From contig NZ_CP067041.1 in the NCBI RefSeq assembly GCF_016599855.1, positions 2,356,001 to 2,420,000 of the forward strand: a stretch of DNA of 64,000 nt, given 5' to 3'. Positions within the stretch are counted from its first letter, which is position 1. Each line of letters begins with the position of its first letter. Positions 34,593-43,108 of this stretch are shown piece after piece. The notes under the pieces are model-generated. The model saw only the letters and a program-made list of their open reading frames with translations. It had not been told where the DNA came from and made no database searches. Source of the DNA: Bradyrhizobium diazoefficiens (lineage in GTDB: Bacteria; Pseudomonadota; Alphaproteobacteria; Rhizobiales; Xanthobacteraceae). The translations under genes were made by a program, and so were the position numbers.

Positions 34593-35525
34593 ATGATGAC
34601 CAAAACAGGTGCCTACGGAGAACGGTTCGGAGAATTCCTCCGCCTCGAGGAAGCGCCGCCCACGCTGGTGACCCGTTCGCTGCGCAGCACCGAGCTTGCG
34701 GTCACGGAAACACGCAACGACAATCCTGTGCCCGGTCTTTCCGGCTCGTTTGCAGCGGAAGATGCCTATCTCGTCAGCCTGAAGCTGCGCGACTATCCGG
34801 AGTGCGAGATCTGGGGGCAGGGCCGTCACATCAAGAAGACGGATGTCCACGCCGGCACGACCTATCTGTACGATCTCAAGGCCGATCCGCGATACGTGAT
34901 CGACAAGCCGTTTCACTCTCTCCATTTCTACGTGCCGCGTTCGGCTCTCGATGGTCTCACCGATCAATCGGGGACGCCGCGCATCGATGCGCTCGATTGC
35001 AGGCCCGTCGGGCACGATGACGCCATCGTCCGCCATATCGGCGCTTCCTTGCGCGAGGGACTACGCCGGCCGGCTGAGGCCAACCACCTCTTCATCGATC
35101 ACATGATGCTGGCGCTCGCCGCCCACGTCGCTCAGGCCTATGGAGGCTTTCGGCACAAGGCCGAGGCCAGCCGCGGTGCGCTTGCGCCATGGCAGCTGGC
35201 GCGCGCCTGCGGCAAGCTCGAGTCGGACATCGGGGGCAAGTTGCCATTACAGACCATCGCGGCCGAACTCGGCCTCTCGGTCAGCCATTTTTCGCGTGCG
35301 TTTCGCGCTTCGACCGGCCTGCCGCCGTATCGCTGGCTGCTGCATCATCGCGTGAGAATCGCCAAGCGTTTGATGAGCGTGCGCGGCCTGTCGCTGTCCG
35401 AGGTTGCGATTTCGGCCGGCTTTGCCAACCAGAGCCACTTCACGCGAGTCTTTTCCGAGATAGCCGGCATCAGCCCCGGGGCATGGCGGCGGGATGCACT
35501 GGGAACAGCAAGCCGCGAGGGGTGA
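34593..35525 (+). CDS. AraC-family transcriptional regulator
   Basis: 310 residues from ATG 34593 or 34596. The DNA-binding half has LPLQTIAAELGLSVSHFSRAF and LSLSEVAISAGFANQSHFTRVF with the closing GISPGAWRR. The N-terminal half (residues about 30-140) is the AraC ligand domain of the type with GRHIKKTDVHAGTTYLYDL and FHSLHFYVPRSALD. It is divergent from the other AraC gene. Its target could be its neighbour or itself; nothing in the sequence decides this. Confidence 0.92.
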   Translation: MMTKTGAYGERFGEFLRLEEAPPTLVTRSLRSTELAVTETRNDNPVPGLSGSFAAEDAYLVSLKLRDYPECEIWGQGRHIKKTDVHAGTTYLYDLKADPRYVIDKPFHSLHFYVPRSALDGLTDQSGTPRIDALDCRPVGHDDAIVRHIGASLREGLRRPAEANHLFIDHMMLALAAHVAQAYGGFRHKAEASRGALAPWQLARACGKLESDIGGKLPLQTIAAELGLSVSHFSRAFRASTGLPPYRWLLHHRVRIAKRLMSVRGLSLSEVAISAGFANQSHFTRVFSEIAGISPGAWRRDALGTASREG

Positions 35526-35610
35526 TATGCCGCGTTTTCCCGACGCGACCCGGTATCCGAAATCGCTCTAAAGCGGAATGGCTTTAGATTGAATTGCCGC
35601 AGCTCGTTCA

Positions 35611-35770
35611 CCTCTCCCGCTTGCGGGAGAGGTCGGCGCGAAGCGCCGGGTGAGGGCTTTGTCCTCTTGGGATTGTCCCATTGCGGAAACACCCTCTCCC
35701 CGACCCTCTCCCGCATCCGCCAGAAGGCGGGCTTCGGCGGACAGAGCGGGAGAGGGAGCGCACCTCCCTC
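35611..35770. repeat. Intergenic palindromic repeat B, copy 2
   Basis: A perfect hairpin CCTCTCCCGCTTGCGGGAGAGG (arms 35611-35620 and 35623-35632) begins the element; CCCTCTCCCC and GGGAGAGGGAG pair across its right half with a GCCAGAAGGCGGGC segment between. It belongs with the CTCTCCC-type element at 7786-7912 and the smaller hairpin at 37589-37618. It fills most of the 383-base gap 35526-35908, in which I see no gene. Confidence 0.65.
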
Positions 35771-35908
35771 GTTGCAGTGATTTAGCCTCGTCTCATCGTG
35801 CTCTAGTTCAGGCGACGATGTTGCCACCGTCCACCCTCAGGCGGGCGACACGGTCTTGATCTGCGAGAACATGGTTGCAGCAGATGATATCAGTGGATCC
35901 TGGCACCT

Positions 35909-36652
35909 CTAAAACTGGTACCTCCTCAATCCCCCATCCACCGGGATCACCGTCCCCGTGATATACCGCGCCACCGGCGAGGCCAGAAACACCGCTAGCG
36001 CCGCGAGGTCTTCCGGCTCGCCCCAATAACCGACAGGAATCTCTTCCTCCGCAAAGCGCTCGCGATAATCAGGCGCGTAGTTGCGGCGGATTTGCTCGCT
36101 CATAATGCGGCCGGGCGGGATGCAGTTGATGGTGATGCCGTGCTCGCCGATCTCGCGCGACAGGCCCTTGGCCCAGGCGTGCACGGCGGCTTTCGCCGCG
36201 AACGCGGCGTTCAGCCCTTCCGGCTCGGATTTGCCGGTGATGTTGACGATGCGGCCCCATTTGCGTTCGATCATCTGCGGCAGCAGCGCATGGGCGATGC
36301 GCCGGTAGCTGGTGAAGTTCAGCGCGATCGCTTCGTCCCATTTGCTGTCGGGCGCATCGACCGGCAAGGGCCGGCTGCCGCCGGCATTGTTGATGAGGAT
36401 GTCGACATGGCCGAGCTCCCCGAGCGCAAAGGCCGCGATCCGCTCCGCCGCGTCCTTGCCCATCACGTCCTGCTCGAACGGGGTGATCAGATCGCCGCCA
36501 ACTTCCTTCACCAGCTCGGCGAGCAGGTCGGTCCGCCGCGCCACGCCGACGACGCGCACGCCTTCGGCGGCCAAGCCCTTTGCGATGGCGCGGCCGATGC
36601 CGATGCTCGCTCCGGTGACGACTGCGGTTTTCGATTTGAGGCCGAGGTCCAT
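35909..36652 (-). CDS. SDR-family protein lacking the catalytic tyrosine
   Basis: 247 residues from ATG 36652. The Rossmann fold is intact: TAVVTGASIGIGRAIAKGLA, then VDILINNAGGSRPL, and the end TGTVIPVDGGLRRYQF. The active-site stretch reads GRIVNITGKSEPEGLNAAF then AAKAAVHAWAKGLSRE: the Lys is present but no Tyr stands four residues before it, and the usual Ser-Ser is replaced by Thr-Gly-Lys. It may bind cofactor without classical SDR catalysis, or use another residue. This pattern occurs in a subgroup of bacterial SDRs. It is divergent from a methyltransferase gene. Confidence 0.88.
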   Translation of the reverse strand: MDLGLKSKTAVVTGASIGIGRAIAKGLAAEGVRVVGVARRTDLLAELVKEVGGDLITPFEQDVMGKDAAERIAAFALGELGHVDILINNAGGSRPLPVDAPDSKWDEAIALNFTSYRRIAHALLPQMIERKWGRIVNITGKSEPEGLNAAFAAKAAVHAWAKGLSREIGEHGITINCIPPGRIMSEQIRRNYAPDYRERFAEEEIPVGYWGEPEDLAALAVFLASPVARYITGTVIPVDGGLRRYQF

Positions 36653-36793
36653 GGTCAATGCTCTCTTGGTTGTTTCTTGCTTTTGCTTTCGTTTCCTGCT
36701 CATCCCGCAGGCATTGCGAATTGCCTGAGCGGGACGAGCAGTGGTAACCAAGAGCGACTGAGAAGGAAACACGAAAAAGAAAAGGCTCGACCA

Positions 36794-37564
36794 ATGGTCT
36801 GGGATCCGCAGCAATATCTGAAATTTTCCGGCCATCGGCTCCGGCCCGCGGTCGATCTGTTGATGCGGATTCCCGATGTTGGCCCGCGCACGGTCGCTGA
36901 TCTTGGCGCCGGCGCCGGCAATGTCACGAAGCTGATCAGGGAGCGCTGGCCGTCGGCCGCGGTGACCGCGGTCGAGGGCTCGGCCGAGATGGTCGCTGCG
37001 GGGCGCACAGCCGCCCCTGACGTGGAATGGTCACATGAAGACCTCGGCCACTGGCGCCCCGCGAAGCAGTATGACGTCATCTACTCCAATGCCGCTCTGC
37101 ATTGGTTGCGCGATCATGCGGCCCTCTTTCCGTCAGTGATGGAGAAGGTTGCCCCTGGCGGCATCCTTGCGGTGCAGATGCCGCGTAACTTCCTGGCGCC
37201 GTCGCACGTCTTGATCGGCGAAACCGCGCTGACCGGGCCCTGGCGCTCCAAGGTCGAGCATCTCGTCACGCCACCGCCCGTCGAAGGGCCGGCCTTCTAT
37301 CACGACTTGCTGGTACCGCTATCAGAGACCATCGACATCTGGGAGACCGAATATCTCCAGGTGCTCGAGGGCGAGAACCCGGTGAAGGAGTGGACCAAGG
37401 GGACCTGGCTGACGCGCTATCTCGACGTGTTGGAAGGCAATGAGGCGGTCGCTTTTGAAGCGGCCTATGGTGAGCGGGTCGCAAGGGCCTATCCGAAGAA
37501 TGCGGCGGGGCAGACGCTGTTTCCGTTTCGACGCCTGTTCATGGTGGTCCAGCGCAAGGGTTAA
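36794..37564 (+). CDS. SAM-dependent methyltransferase, trans-aconitate 2-methyltransferase-like
   Basis: 256 residues from ATG 36794. MVWDPQQYLKFSGHRLRPA is the classical Tam opening, VADLGAGAGNVTKLIRERWP is SAM-binding motif I, and YDVIYSNAALHWLRDH and GGILAVQMPRN complete the Tam pattern. Tam methylates trans-aconitate, a damaged citric-acid-cycle product. Length matches the family (about 255). I do not assign the symbol with full confidence because the substrate is not proven by motifs. A hairpin follows within 30 bases. Confidence 0.85.
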   Translation: MVWDPQQYLKFSGHRLRPAVDLLMRIPDVGPRTVADLGAGAGNVTKLIRERWPSAAVTAVEGSAEMVAAGRTAAPDVEWSHEDLGHWRPAKQYDVIYSNAALHWLRDHAALFPSVMEKVAPGGILAVQMPRNFLAPSHVLIGETALTGPWRSKVEHLVTPPPVEGPAFYHDLLVPLSETIDIWETEYLQVLEGENPVKEWTKGTWLTRYLDVLEGNEAVAFEAAYGERVARAYPKNAAGQTLFPFRRLFMVVQRKG

Positions 37565-37588
37565 TGGCGCTTCGGCGATGCGACATAA

Positions 37589-37618
37589 GCGCTCGCTCCC
37601 GCAAGGGGGAGCGGGCGC
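37589..37618 (+). terminator. Hairpin after the methyltransferase gene (repeat B-like)
   Basis: Arms GCGCTCGCTCCC (37589-37600) and GGGAGCGGGCGC (37607-37618) pair at 11 of 12 positions, with a G-T at the other. It sits 25 bases after the stop and also resembles the CTCTCCC repeat, so it may be a repeat co-opted as a terminator. Confidence 0.5.
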
Positions 37619-37782
37619 CGGGTTGCGCTTAAGACTATTGTCAAGATAGCTTCCGTGCGGCATAGCTTCGCCGCGGCAAATTGGGCTTAGGTCTAGTTGT
37701 TCCGGGTACGGATTGCTGCCACTACTGAAACCGTAAAACAAAAAAAGAAGAACGGTTTCCAAGGTTGTTGGGGAGGACTTTT

Positions 37783-38784
37783 ATGCGCAAACTACTTCTT
37801 GCGGTCGCGGCCGCGACGCTTGCTTTGGCTCCGGCTGTTGCCCAGGCCCAGAGCCCAATCGTTATCAAATTCAGCCACGTCGTCGCCAACGACACGCCGA
37901 AAGGCAAGGGCGCGCTGAAGTTCAAGGAACTCGCCGAGAAGTACACCGACGGCAAGGTCAAGGTCGAAGTCTATCCGAACTCCTCGCTCTACAAGGACAA
38001 GGAGGAGATCGAGGCGCTCCAGCTCGGTTCGGTGCAGATGCTGGCGCCCTCGACGGCGAAGTTCGCCCCGCTCGGCGTCAAGGAATTCGAGGCGCTCGAT
38101 TTGCCCTGGCTGTTCAAGGACGAGCAGACCTATTCCAACGCGATGAAGGGCACGCTCGGCAAATGGCTGTTCCAGAAGCTGGAGACCAAGGGCATCACCG
38201 GGCTCGCCTATTGGGACAACGGCTTCCACATGGTGTCGGCGAATCGCCCGCTGATGAAGCCGGAGGATTTCAAGGGCCTGAAATTCCGCATCTCCGGATC
38301 CAAGATCGCCGACCAGTACTTCCGCCTGATGGGCGCGATCCCGCAGATCATGGCGTTCTCGGAAGTCTACCAGGCGCTGCAGACCGGCGTGGTCGACGGC
38401 TGCGAGAACACCGCCTCCAATTACCTGACGCAGAAATTCTACGAGGTGCAGAAGGACATCACCGTGTCCTATCACGCGCATCTGCAATATGCCGTCGTCG
38501 TCAATTCGAAGTTCTGGTCCGGCCTGCCGCCGGATATCCGCACCCAGCTCGAGAAGGCCATGGCGGATGCAACGGACTACACCAACCAGATCGCGCACCA
38601 GGAGAACGAGGACGCGCTGGCCGAGATCAAGAAGTCGGGCAAGACCACGCTGCATTATCTGAGCGACGCCGATCGCAAGGCGTGGCAGGAAGCCATGCAG
38701 CCGACTTATAAATGGGCGAAGGGCCGCGTCGGGCAGGAAGTGCTCGATCTCGTCGCCAAGGAACTCGACGTCAAGATGAACTGA
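37783..38784 (+). CDS. TRAP transporter substrate-binding protein (DctP type)
   Basis: 333 residues from ATG 37783 (GGGAGG upstream) with a clear Sec signal peptide ending AVAQAQ. The mature protein is a DctP-fold: IKFSHVVANDTPKGKGALKF, KVEVYPNSSLYKDKEEIEALQLGSVQML, and GLKFRISGSKIADQYFRLMGA with the conserved Arg that binds the carboxylate of the solute. It captures an organic acid in the periplasm and delivers it to the membrane subunits encoded downstream. The exact acid is unknown. It is followed by a strong hairpin before the membrane gene. Confidence 0.92.
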   Translation: MRKLLLAVAAATLALAPAVAQAQSPIVIKFSHVVANDTPKGKGALKFKELAEKYTDGKVKVEVYPNSSLYKDKEEIEALQLGSVQMLAPSTAKFAPLGVKEFEALDLPWLFKDEQTYSNAMKGTLGKWLFQKLETKGITGLAYWDNGFHMVSANRPLMKPEDFKGLKFRISGSKIADQYFRLMGAIPQIMAFSEVYQALQTGVVDGCENTASNYLTQKFYEVQKDITVSYHAHLQYAVVVNSKFWSGLPPDIRTQLEKAMADATDYTNQIAHQENEDALAEIKKSGKTTLHYLSDADRKAWQEAMQPTYKWAKGRVGQEVLDLVAKELDVKMN

Positions 38785-38808
38785 CGCGCGGTCCGGGATA
38801 CAACAAAC

Positions 38809-38840
38809 AAACGGTCGGGAGTGAACGCTCCCGACCGTTT
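38809..38840 (+). terminator. Strong intercistronic hairpin between TRAP binding-protein and membrane-subunit genes
   Basis: A perfect 13-base-pair stem with core ACGGTCGGGAG (arms 38809-38821 and 38828-38840), a 6-base loop and a TTT end. It could attenuate or stabilise, so that more binding protein than membrane protein is made. Confidence 0.65.
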
Positions 38841-38858
38841 CGCACATCAATAGGGGGA

Positions 38859-40913
38859 ATGATTTTGCTTCGCGTGCTCAATCGTGCGCTCAACCATTTG
38901 GAAGAATGGCTGATCGCGGCGCTCATTGCGGCTGCAACGGGCCTGATCTTCATCGCGGTGGTGCACCGCTACGGCGCCGGCGAATCGATCAATCTGTCGA
39001 GATGGGCGACCGCGCACGGGATGACCTGGCTGGCGTCGCTGTCGATGGCGGTGTTCACCTTCATGTCCGAGCTGGACCTGTCCTGGGCCCAGGAACTCTG
39101 CATCTACATGTTCATCTGGATGGCGAAGTTCGGCGCGGCCTATGGCGTGCGCACCGGCATCCATGTCGGCGTCGATCTCCTCGTCAACCGCCTGCCCGAA
39201 TATTCGCGCAAGCAGGTGATCCTGTTCGCGCTGCTGTGCGGCGCGCTGTTCACCGGCATGATCGCCACCTTCGGCGCCTCCTTCGTCGCCGAGATGTTCA
39301 AGACCGGCCAGCAATCGAACGACCTGGAAGCGCCGATGTGGTTCGTCTATCTGGCGATCCCGCTCGGCTCCGGGTTGATGTGCTTCCGCTTCCTCCAGGT
39401 CGCCTGGCTCTATTTCTGGACGGGCGAGCTGCCGCACCATGACGAGACCCATGTCGAGGGCGTGGAGACCGACGTCTCGCCGGCGCTGCATCCCCAGCCC
39501 GCCGGCGCCGCCACCAGGGCCGCCTCGCGAAAAGTCTCGCCGCTCGGCGTGATCCTGATCATGGCGCCGATCCTGATTTTCGCGATGTGCCTCGCCGAGA
39601 AGTTTGGCGTCGTGGTGTTGCCGCATTGGCTGCGTGCCGCGACCGTCTTTGCTCTCCTGATCGCGCTGATGCTGACCGGCATTCCGGTCTCGATCGCGCT
39701 CGGCCTCACCGTGATGACGTTCCTGTTCACGCTGACCGCGGTGCCGATCGAAGCCGTCTCGATGAAGCTCTTCACGGGCATCGAGGGTTTCGAGATCATG
39801 GCGATCCCGTTCTTCATCCTCGCCGGTAATTTCCTCACCCATGGCGGCGTCGCGCGGCGCATGATCAATTTCGCGACGTCTCTTATCGGGCACTGGCACG
39901 GCGGTCTTGGGCTCGCCGGCATCGTCGCCTGCGCGATGTTCGCGCTGGTGTGCGGCTCGAGCGTGGCGACGGTCGCCGCGATCGGCGCCATCGTGCTGCC
40001 GGAAATGGTCCGCCACGGCTATCCCATGCGCTTCGGCGCCGGTATCATCACGGTCGCGGGCTCGCTCGGCATATTGATGCTGCCGTCGATCCCGAAGATC
40101 GTCTACGCGGTCTCCACCAACACCTCGATCGGCGCGCTGTTCGTCGCGGGTCTCTTGCCGGGCATCCTGCTGACGACGATGCTCTGCATCGTCACCTGGT
40201 GGCTCGCGCGCAGTCGCGATTATCCGCGGCTGCCGAAGGCGACCTGGGGTGAGACCGTCCACGCCTTCCGTGAGAGCATCTGGGGCCTGTTGCTCGTCGT
40301 CATCATCATCGGCGGCATCTATAGCGGCCTGTTCACCGCGACCGAGGCCGCCGCGATGGCGGCGGTTTACTCGTTCTTCATCTCGGTCTTCGTCTACAAG
40401 GCCATCGGCATGAAGGACGTTCCGCGAGTGCTGCTGCGCGCCGCAAACACCAGCGCGATGCTGCTCTACATCGTCACCAATGCGGTGCTGTTCTCTTTCG
40501 TGCTCTCAAACGAGAACCTGCCGGCGACGCTCGCGGATTGGATCGCAGCGCAGAATCTCGGCTGGGTCGGCTTTCTGGCGGTCGTCAACGTTCTCTTGCT
40601 GCTCGCCGGAAACTTCATGGAGCCGAACTCGATCATCCTGATCATGGCGCCGATCCTGGCGCCCGCGGCCAAGAAGCTCGGTATCGACCTCGTCCATTTC
40701 GGCATCGTCATGGACGTCAACATGGAGGTCGGCCTCTGCCACCCGCCTGTCGGTCTGAACCTCTACGTCGCGTCGATGATAGCGCGCATGCGCATCACGG
40801 ATCTCGCGGGAGCGGTGATGCCGTGGCTGCTCACCATGCTCGGCTTTCTCATCATCGTGACCTACTGGCCTGATTTGACGCTGTGGCTGCCGCGGGTGCT
40901 GGGGATGCACTAG
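38859..40913 (+). CDS. Fused TRAP transporter small and large membrane subunits (DctQM)
   Basis: 684 residues from ATG 38859 (AGGGGG upstream). Residues 1-190 are a four-helix DctQ domain (EEWLIAALIAAATGLIFIAVV, then QELCIYMFIWMAKFGAAYGV). A polar linker at about 190-220 follows, then a twelve-helix DctM domain with GIPVSIALGLTVMTFLF, FFILAGNFLTHGGVARRM, CGSSVATVAAIGAIVLPEM and GLCHPPVGLNLYVA. The fusion is a known variant that holds both subunits in one chain. It imports an organic acid with sodium or protons together with the DctP gene upstream. Confidence 0.93.
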   Translation: MILLRVLNRALNHLEEWLIAALIAAATGLIFIAVVHRYGAGESINLSRWATAHGMTWLASLSMAVFTFMSELDLSWAQELCIYMFIWMAKFGAAYGVRTGIHVGVDLLVNRLPEYSRKQVILFALLCGALFTGMIATFGASFVAEMFKTGQQSNDLEAPMWFVYLAIPLGSGLMCFRFLQVAWLYFWTGELPHHDETHVEGVETDVSPALHPQPAGAATRAASRKVSPLGVILIMAPILIFAMCLAEKFGVVVLPHWLRAATVFALLIALMLTGIPVSIALGLTVMTFLFTLTAVPIEAVSMKLFTGIEGFEIMAIPFFILAGNFLTHGGVARRMINFATSLIGHWHGGLGLAGIVACAMFALVCGSSVATVAAIGAIVLPEMVRHGYPMRFGAGIITVAGSLGILMLPSIPKIVYAVSTNTSIGALFVAGLLPGILLTTMLCIVTWWLARSRDYPRLPKATWGETVHAFRESIWGLLLVVIIIGGIYSGLFTATEAAAMAAVYSFFISVFVYKAIGMKDVPRVLLRAANTSAMLLYIVTNAVLFSFVLSNENLPATLADWIAAQNLGWVGFLAVVNVLLLLAGNFMEPNSIILIMAPILAPAAKKLGIDLVHFGIVMDVNMEVGLCHPPVGLNLYVASMIARMRITDLAGAVMPWLLTMLGFLIIVTYWPDLTLWLPRVLGMH

Positions 40914-41019
40914 AGTTGGCTTCAAGAGTTCAGCGACCGGCATAGCCGGTCGTTGACGGTTGGAACCGATGCGCGAATGGGCTTAGATGGCTCCAACCAG
41001 AGCAGGGAGGAGCCAATCC

Positions 41020-42951
41020 ATGACGGAGATTTCCAGCTTCGAGCCGAAGGACGCAACGCCGTCCGTTATCGCGCAGCAAGCGGCGATGCTGAATGCGCTA
41101 CCGTTTTCCGACACGCGGGATTTCGACGACGCTGCGCGCGGCTTTCTCGGCACGATCGAGCATGCGAAGATTACGAACCCGCAGGGGCGGACGGTCTGGA
41201 GTCTCGAGCCTTACGGCTTTCTCTCGGACGAGCAGGCGCCGCCGACGGTCAATCCCAGCCTGTGGCGGCAGTCGCGGCTCAACATGCATCACGGTTTGTT
41301 CGAGGTCGGGCCCGGCGTCTACCAAGTGCGCGGGCTCGACATCGCCAACATGACGCTGATTGAGGGCGAGCGCGGCGTCATCGTGGTCGACACCCTGACG
41401 TCGATCGAAGGCGCCCGCGCCGCGCTGGATCTCTACTACAAGCACCGCGGCACCCGGCCGGTCGCGGCCGTCATCTTCAGCCACACCCACACCGATCATT
41501 GGGGCGGTGCGCGCGGTGTCTTGGACGAGGATGCGCTCGCCAGCGGCCGCGTGCCCATCATCGCGCCGAACCTGTTCATGGAGCACGCGGTCTCCGAGAA
41601 CATCATTGCGGGACCGGCGATGCTGCGGCGGGCGCAATACCAGTTCGGGCCGTTCCTCGCCAAGGGCGTGCGCGGGCAGGTCGATTGCGGTCTCGGCAAG
41701 ACCATGGCGGCAGGATCGGTCGCGCTGCTGCGGCCGACCGACTTGATCATCGCGACCGGAGACAAGCGCGTCATCGACGGCGTCGAATTCGAATTCCAGA
41801 TGGCGCCGAACAGCGAAGCGCCGGCGGAGATGCACTTCTTCCTTCCGCGCTACAAGCTTCTGAATCTCGCCGAGAACTGCACGCACAATTTCCATAATCT
41901 GCTGCCGTTCCGCGGAGCCGACGTGCGCGACGCGCTGGCGTGGTCAAAATACCTCAACGAAGCCTTGCATCTGTGGGGCGGCAAGGCCGAGGCGATGTGC
42001 GGCCAGCATCACTGGCCGGTGTGGGGTCGCGAGCGCATCGACACCATGATCCGCGAGCAGCGCGACCTCTACAAATTCGCGCATGACCAGACCATCCGCC
42101 TGATGAACCATGGCCTCACCGCCGCCGAAATCGCCGAGACGATCCAGTTGCCGAAGAGCCTGGAGGGCGCCTGGCACGGCCGCGGCTATTACGGTCATAT
42201 CAGGCACAACGTGAAGGCGATCTACCAAAAATATCTCGGCTGGTACGACGCCAATCCGGTCAATCTCGATCCGCTGCCGCCAGTGGAGTCCGGCGGGAAA
42301 TATGTCGAGTACATGGGCGGGGCCGATGCCATTCTCGCACGGGCGGCAGCAGATTTTGACAAGGGCGAATTCCGCTTCGTGGCGCAGGCGCTCGGCCATC
42401 TCGTCTTCGCCGAGCCGGACAATCGGGCGGCGCGCGCATTGCTGGCCGACACGCTGGAGCAGCTCGGCTATGCCGCCGAGAGTTCGACCTGGCGTAACGC
42501 CTATCTGTTCGGCGCCCAGGAATTGCGCGAGGGCATGCCAAAGACGCCGCCGCGCGCACCGATGCCGCGCGAGACGCTGGCGGCGCTGCGCACCTCGCAG
42601 CTCTGGGACGTGCTCGGGATCCGCCTCAACGGGCCGAAGGCGGAACGAAAGCACATCGTGCTCAACTGGAGCTTTTCGGACACCGGCGAGACGTTCGTGC
42701 TCAACCTGGAGAATTGCGCGTTGACCTATACCGAGGGCGCGCAGGCCGTGAACGCCCACGCCAGCTTCACCCTCGCGCGTGCCACGCTGGACGAGGTGAT
42801 CGCGAAGCTGACGAGCTTTCCGGAAGCCGTCGCCGCCGGTAAGGTCAAGCTATCAGGCGACTCAACGAAACTCGCCGAACTGATGGGCCTGATGGACGAA
42901 TTCCCGCGGATGTTCGAGATTGTGGAGCCGAAGCCGGCGATGGTGATGTAG
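41020..42951 (+). CDS. Alkyl sulfatase (SDS hydrolase family, MBL fold)
   Basis: 643 residues from ATG 41020 (GGGAGGAGC upstream). The zinc motif HTHTDHWGG is typical of secondary alkylsulfatases, with further ligands expected around LNLAENCTHNFHNLLP. The SCP2-like C-terminal domain (residues about 520-640, LWDVLGIRLNGPKAERKHIVLNWSF split in two) is the lipid-binding module of this family. No signal peptide is evident, unlike some secreted relatives. It should release sulfate from long-chain alkyl sulfates. It lies downstream of the TRAP genes, but separately transcribed is likely. Confidence 0.92.
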   Translation: MTEISSFEPKDATPSVIAQQAAMLNALPFSDTRDFDDAARGFLGTIEHAKITNPQGRTVWSLEPYGFLSDEQAPPTVNPSLWRQSRLNMHHGLFEVGPGVYQVRGLDIANMTLIEGERGVIVVDTLTSIEGARAALDLYYKHRGTRPVAAVIFSHTHTDHWGGARGVLDEDALASGRVPIIAPNLFMEHAVSENIIAGPAMLRRAQYQFGPFLAKGVRGQVDCGLGKTMAAGSVALLRPTDLIIATGDKRVIDGVEFEFQMAPNSEAPAEMHFFLPRYKLLNLAENCTHNFHNLLPFRGADVRDALAWSKYLNEALHLWGGKAEAMCGQHHWPVWGRERIDTMIREQRDLYKFAHDQTIRLMNHGLTAAEIAETIQLPKSLEGAWHGRGYYGHIRHNVKAIYQKYLGWYDANPVNLDPLPPVESGGKYVEYMGGADAILARAAADFDKGEFRFVAQALGHLVFAEPDNRAARALLADTLEQLGYAAESSTWRNAYLFGAQELREGMPKTPPRAPMPRETLAALRTSQLWDVLGIRLNGPKAERKHIVLNWSFSDTGETFVLNLENCALTYTEGAQAVNAHASFTLARATLDEVIAKLTSFPEAVAAGKVKLSGDSTKLAELMGLMDEFPRMFEIVEPKPAMVM

Positions 42952-42990
42952 GGCGGTGTTGCTGCCTCTGTCACTGACACGCACTCGCTG

Positions 42991-43090
42991 TCATCGCCCG
43001 GCTTGGCCGGGCGATCCAGTACTCCGCGGCCGGAGTTGAGCGAACAACTATGGCCGCGGCGTACTGGATGCCCGCCTTCGCGGGCATGAC
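42991..43090. repeat. Three-hairpin intergenic repeat C
   Basis: CGCCCGGCTTGGCCGGGCG is a small hairpin at the left, TGCCCGCCTTCGCGGGCA another at the right, and ATCCAGTAC...GTACTGGAT pairs across the centre with CGCGGCC/GGCCGCG inside it, giving a cruciform about 100 bases long. It resembles the palindromic units scattered through bradyrhizobial genomes. It sits between convergent genes and may terminate both. Confidence 0.7.
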
Positions 43091-43108
43091 AGTTCGTGTT
43101 AGAGGCGC

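Noticed and set aside
37700..37750. Possible sigma-54 promoter upstream of the TRAP operon (GGGTACGGATTGCTG)
   Set aside because: GG and GC are 8 bases apart, not the required 10.
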